Of a DNA stretch of 64,000 nucleotides, positions 61,753 to 64,000 are shown one piece after another. The stretch comes from Pseudomonas sp. CCC3.1 (GTDB taxonomy: Bacteria; Pseudomonadota; Gammaproteobacteria; Pseudomonadales; Pseudomonadaceae): assembly GCF_034347405.1 (NCBI RefSeq), contig NZ_CP133778.1, forward strand, positions 5,306,501 to 5,370,500, read 5' to 3'. The notes beneath the pieces were generated by a model. The model was not told the origin of the DNA, did not search any database, and was given only the letters and a program-made list of their open reading frames with translations. Made by a program: the position numbers and the translations under genes. Positions within the stretch are counted from its first letter, which is position 1. Each line of letters begins with the position of its first letter.

Positions 61753-62168
61753 GAAACTTCTCCCGAATTGGTGGACTTGCCCCAGGAAAACAAACCCGGC
61801 TCAAGTCTAAGCGCAGTGTCTGGCTTTGTAACGCTTCGTTGGCCTTCTTCAGGCAACGCAACGTGTATCAATCGCTTGTGACGAAAACACTCCCTGAACC
61901 ATCTGCCGCACTACCATCGTCACAGCAACTGCATCAGTACGTGAGTCATGAGCAACTAAGCAGAAACCTTGCCATGTCTGGAAAATCCAATAATTTCAAG
62001 TGGATATCATTGGTTAGTGGCGTTATGCCTGATTTGCCAGAGGATTTGTGCACACAAACGGTGCGTTGGCAGCAGGGGGTGCGCCCGAAAAATGTGCGAA
62101 GCCGGGTAAAGAATCGCTCCTGACACTGCGTGATACACTCGCCGCCATCTGTTTTAAGGACCTTAACC
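61753..62168. promoter_or_regulatory. Divergent glnK-ubiK spacer
   Basis: 416 bp between the divergent genes. I looked for GG-N10-GC on the glnK strand and found no convincing match. No hairpin of note. A 94-codon frame at 61839 on the plus strand starts at TTG without a ribosome binding site and looks random. Confidence 0.4.
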
Positions 62169-62429
62169 ATGCTCGCGCCCAAAGATTTTCTCGACGCCCT
62201 GAGTGGCCACGCCTCACGTTTGTTCAGTGGCGAAACTGCGCTGCCGCGCAACGAAATCGAAAGCCAGTTCAAAGCCTTGCTGCAAAGTGGCTTTAGCAAA
62301 CTGGACTTGGTAAGCCGCGAAGAATTCGACAGCCAGATGGTGGTCCTGGCCCGCACCCGCGCGCGCCTCGAAAGCCTTGAAGCCAAAGTGGCGGAGCTGG
62401 AAGCCAAGTGGTTGCCGCCGAGCGAATAA
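62169..62429 (+). CDS. ubiK: Ubiquinone biosynthesis accessory factor UbiK (YqiC)
   Basis: An 86-residue BMFP-domain protein that with UbiJ supports the aerobic ubiquinone complex. It starts MLAPKDFLDALSGHASRLFS and ends in a coiled coil RLESLEAKVAELEAKW, the family pattern. The ATG at 62169 has AAGGA 12 nt upstream; an ATG at 62130 adds 13 unrelated residues. Confidence 0.92.
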   Translation: MLAPKDFLDALSGHASRLFSGETALPRNEIESQFKALLQSGFSKLDLVSREEFDSQMVVLARTRARLESLEAKVAELEAKWLPPSE

Positions 62430-62456
62430 TGCGCGGATGCGGTGCACCTGCGCATG

Positions 62457-62490
62457 ACCACTGTGGGAGCGAGCTTGCGCCCACAGTGGT
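62457..62490. repeat. Hairpin from a REP fragment between convergent genes
   Basis: Arms ACCACTGTGGG and CCCACAGTGGT around AGCGAGCTTGCG; the centre GGGAGCGAGCTTGCG is one arm of a REP. It lies between ubiK and the convergent ABC ATPase gene and could end both transcripts. Confidence 0.75.
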
Positions 62491-62500
62491 CCGGCGGCAC

Positions 62501-63229
62501 TCAGTGCTGCAAGATCTTGGACAGAAAGCTGCGAGCGCGATCTGAGCGCGGAGCGCTGAAGAACTCTTCGGACTTCACATCTTCAATAATCTCGCCGCCG
62601 TCCATGAACACGATGCGATCTGCCACTTTGCGGGCGAAACCCATTTCGTGGGTGACACACATCATGGTCATGCCCTCTCCCGCCAGCTCAACCATGACGT
62701 CCAGGACTTCGTTGACCATCTCCGGGTCCAGCGCCGAGGTCGGCTCATCGAACAGCATCGCAATGGGGTCCATCGCCAGCGCTCGCGCAATGGCAACTCG
62801 CTGCTGCTGACCGCCCGACAACTGAATCGGGTACTTGTGGGCGTGGCTCTTGAGCCCCACGCGTTCGAGCAGCGCCATGCCTTTTTTGGTCGCTGCGTGG
62901 CGATCACGGCCCAGCACTTTGATTTGCGCAAGGTTGAGGTTGTCGATAATGGTCAGGTGCGGGAACAGCTCGAAATGCTGGAACACCATGCCCACCCGGG
63001 CCCGCAACTTCGGCAAGTCGACACCTTTGCCGGTGACAGGCTGGTTCTCGATGAAAATATCGCCCTTTTGTACCGGCTCCAGGCCGTTGACGCATTTGAT
63101 CAACGTGCTTTTGCCTGAGCCGGAGGGGCCGCACACCACCATGACTTCACCGCGGGCAAGCTCAGTGGTGCAGTTCTTCAGGACCTGGAAGTTGCCGTAC
63201 CATTTGCTCAGGTTGTTCATCTGGATCAT
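62501..63229 (-). CDS. Acidic amino-acid ABC transporter ATPase (GltL/AatP type)
   Basis: A 242-residue polar amino-acid ABC ATPase. Walker A GPSGSGKST, Q-loop FQHFELFPHLTIIDNLNLAQ, signature LSGGQQQRVAIARAL, Walker B AMLFDEPTSALDPEM. Close in text to the AatP/GltL subunits for glutamate/aspartate. It follows the permease gene with a 4-nt overlap. Which paralogue it is cannot be settled without the binding protein, which is outside the window. Confidence 0.9.
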   Translation of the reverse strand: MIQMNNLSKWYGNFQVLKNCTTELARGEVMVVCGPSGSGKSTLIKCVNGLEPVQKGDIFIENQPVTGKGVDLPKLRARVGMVFQHFELFPHLTIIDNLNLAQIKVLGRDRHAATKKGMALLERVGLKSHAHKYPIQLSGGQQQRVAIARALAMDPIAMLFDEPTSALDPEMVNEVLDVMVELAGEGMTMMCVTHEMGFARKVADRIVFMDGGEIIEDVKSEEFFSAPRSDRARSFLSKILQH

Positions 63230-63912
63230 GCGGTTTTCCCTACGTTTGTTTTCAGGCGTTTGCTCAGACTGGACAGCAGGTAACAGATCACCAGATAGAC
63301 CAATGCAACGAACAGATACAGTTCGACCAGACGTCCATCACGCTGCGCGAATTTGCTCGCGGCACCCGTGAAGTCGGCGATGGACAGCACATACACCAGC
63401 GAGGTGTCTTGAAACAGGATGATGGTCTGGGTCAGCAACAGCGGCGCCATGCGTCTGAGGGCTTGCGGCAGGATCACGTAGGCCATCGCTTGTGTCGGGC
63501 GCAGGCCGAGGGCCGCGGCGGCCTGTTTCTGGCCTGGGCTGATGCTTTGGATACCCCCGCGAATAATCTCGCTGTAGTAGGCCGCCTCGAACATGCAGAA
63601 CGTCACGAAGGCGGTGACGATCGGCCCGATCTGCACCGGTCTTTCCGTGCCGAAGGCCATTTGCAGCAACAAGGGCATCAGAAAGTAGAACCAGAAAATC
63701 ACCAGTACCAGCGGGATGCTGCGCATGACGGTGACGTAGCCCAAGGCAAAACCACGCAGGACGCGGTTGTGCGATAGACGCATGATCGCCAGCAGGGTGC
63801 CCGTGACGATACCCACCGACATGGCGACGAAGGTCAGCAGCAACGTAAATTTAAGGCCGCTCCACAGCGCGGGCATGGCCCGGACAATGACGCTTGGATC
63901 TAAATCAAACAT
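63226..63912 (-). CDS. Amino-acid ABC transporter permease (GltK/AatM type)
   Basis: Inner-membrane permease of 228 residues in the His/Glu/Gln/Arg/opine family. The EAA loop is KQAAAALGLRPTQAMAYVIL. Hydrophobic helices include LLLTFVAMSVGIVTGTLLAI. It forms a pair with the next permease (its partner), which runs off the window, and with the ATPase downstream. Confidence 0.9.
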   Translation of the reverse strand: MFDLDPSVIVRAMPALWSGLKFTLLLTFVAMSVGIVTGTLLAIMRLSHNRVLRGFALGYVTVMRSIPLVLVIFWFYFLMPLLLQMAFGTERPVQIGPIVTAFVTFCMFEAAYYSEIIRGGIQSISPGQKQAAAALGLRPTQAMAYVILPQALRRMAPLLLTQTIILFQDTSLVYVLSIADFTGAASKFAQRDGRLVELYLFVALVYLVICYLLSSLSKRLKTNVGKTA

Positions 63913-63914
63913 GA

Positions 63915-64000
63915 CTACCTCGTCGCGCCGCGAATGGTCAGGGAACGTTCTATATGGCCCATGACGAAGGTCACCAGCAGCGAAATGACCACGTAAATCA
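63915..64000 (-). CDS. Amino-acid ABC transporter permease, C-terminal fragment (GltJ/AatQ type)
   Basis: Only the last 28 codons are visible: IYVVISLLVTFVMGHIERSL then TIRGATR and a TAG. The final hydrophobic helix and position upstream of the second permease fit the first permease of a GltJKL-type operon. Two bases separate its stop from the next gene's start. Confidence 0.8.
   Translation of the reverse strand, partial: IYVVISLLVTFVMGHIERSLTIRGATR

Noticed and set aside
61839..62123. 94-codon frame in the glnK-ubiK spacer
   Set aside because: Starts at TTG without a ribosome binding site, random-looking composition, and overlaps the expected divergent promoters.

Overview
The window is a stretch of Pseudomonas chromosome, most likely from the P. 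fluorescens lineage. The gene order glyS-glyQ-tag-lpxL-TPR-trkA-rsmB-fmt-def-dprA-tsaC-qor-hemF-aroE, the palindromic repeats of the type TGTAGGAGCGAGCTTGCTCGCGA, the cyaY-lptM-lysA-dapF-DUF484-xerC block and the presence of SutA and OscA all fit that genus. I cannot name the species. No rRNA, tRNA, CRISPR array or prophage was seen.

Layout. 1-17.7 kb is conserved housekeeping backbone: translation (glyQS, fmt, def, rsmB, tsaC), DNA repair and uptake (tag, dprA), envelope (lpxL), potassium (trkA), haem (hemF) and shikimate (aroE). It is interrupted by one IS110/IS1111-type insertion sequence inside a REP palindrome at 11.2-12.7 kb. 17.8-19.3 kb is an AT-rich accessory pair: a colicin M-type bacteriocin with the exact D-x-Y-D-x5-H-R active-site motif, followed by a small four-helix membrane protein that is its likely immunity protein. 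19.3-21.6 kb is betT behind two BetI-like operators. 21.8-27.0 kb is a TriABC-like RND efflux operon (two membrane fusion proteins plus a pump) whose pump gene is frameshifted. 27.2-29.4 kb holds a lone OLD-like AAA ATPase and an orphan RHS-core protein with a polythreonine tract.

29.5-42.3 kb is an organosulfur island: MetQ, a reduced sigma-54 activator, an RBBP9-type hydrolase, a TonB receptor (SftP-like), a LysR regulator (SftR-like), a formylglycine sulfatase, the alkylsulfatase AtsK and the sulfate-ester ABC transporter AtsRBC. After five unrelated genes (an Mpo1-like protein, a HAD phosphatase, a gamma carbonic anhydrase, prlC and yheV) comes the inorganic sulfate uptake operon oscA-sbp-cysTWA (46.8-50.9 kb). 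Together these genes let the cell take up sulfate esters across both membranes, cleave them to sulfate, and import free sulfate.

51.3-64 kb returns to backbone: a class I adenylate cyclase cut down to its N-terminal catalytic half, rnk, cyaY, the lysine/DAP-xerC block, sutA, glnK-amtB, ubiK, and the start of an acidic amino-acid ABC transporter that runs off the right edge.

The most interesting items are the ColM bacteriocin module, the IS110 element whose non-coding end carries a copy of the sequence it has inserted next to (a candidate guide RNA), the half-length adenylate cyclase, the sigma-54 activator without GAFTGA motif or DNA-binding domain, the missing tsaP gene between def and dprA, and genes whose stop codons are supplied by palindromic repeats.
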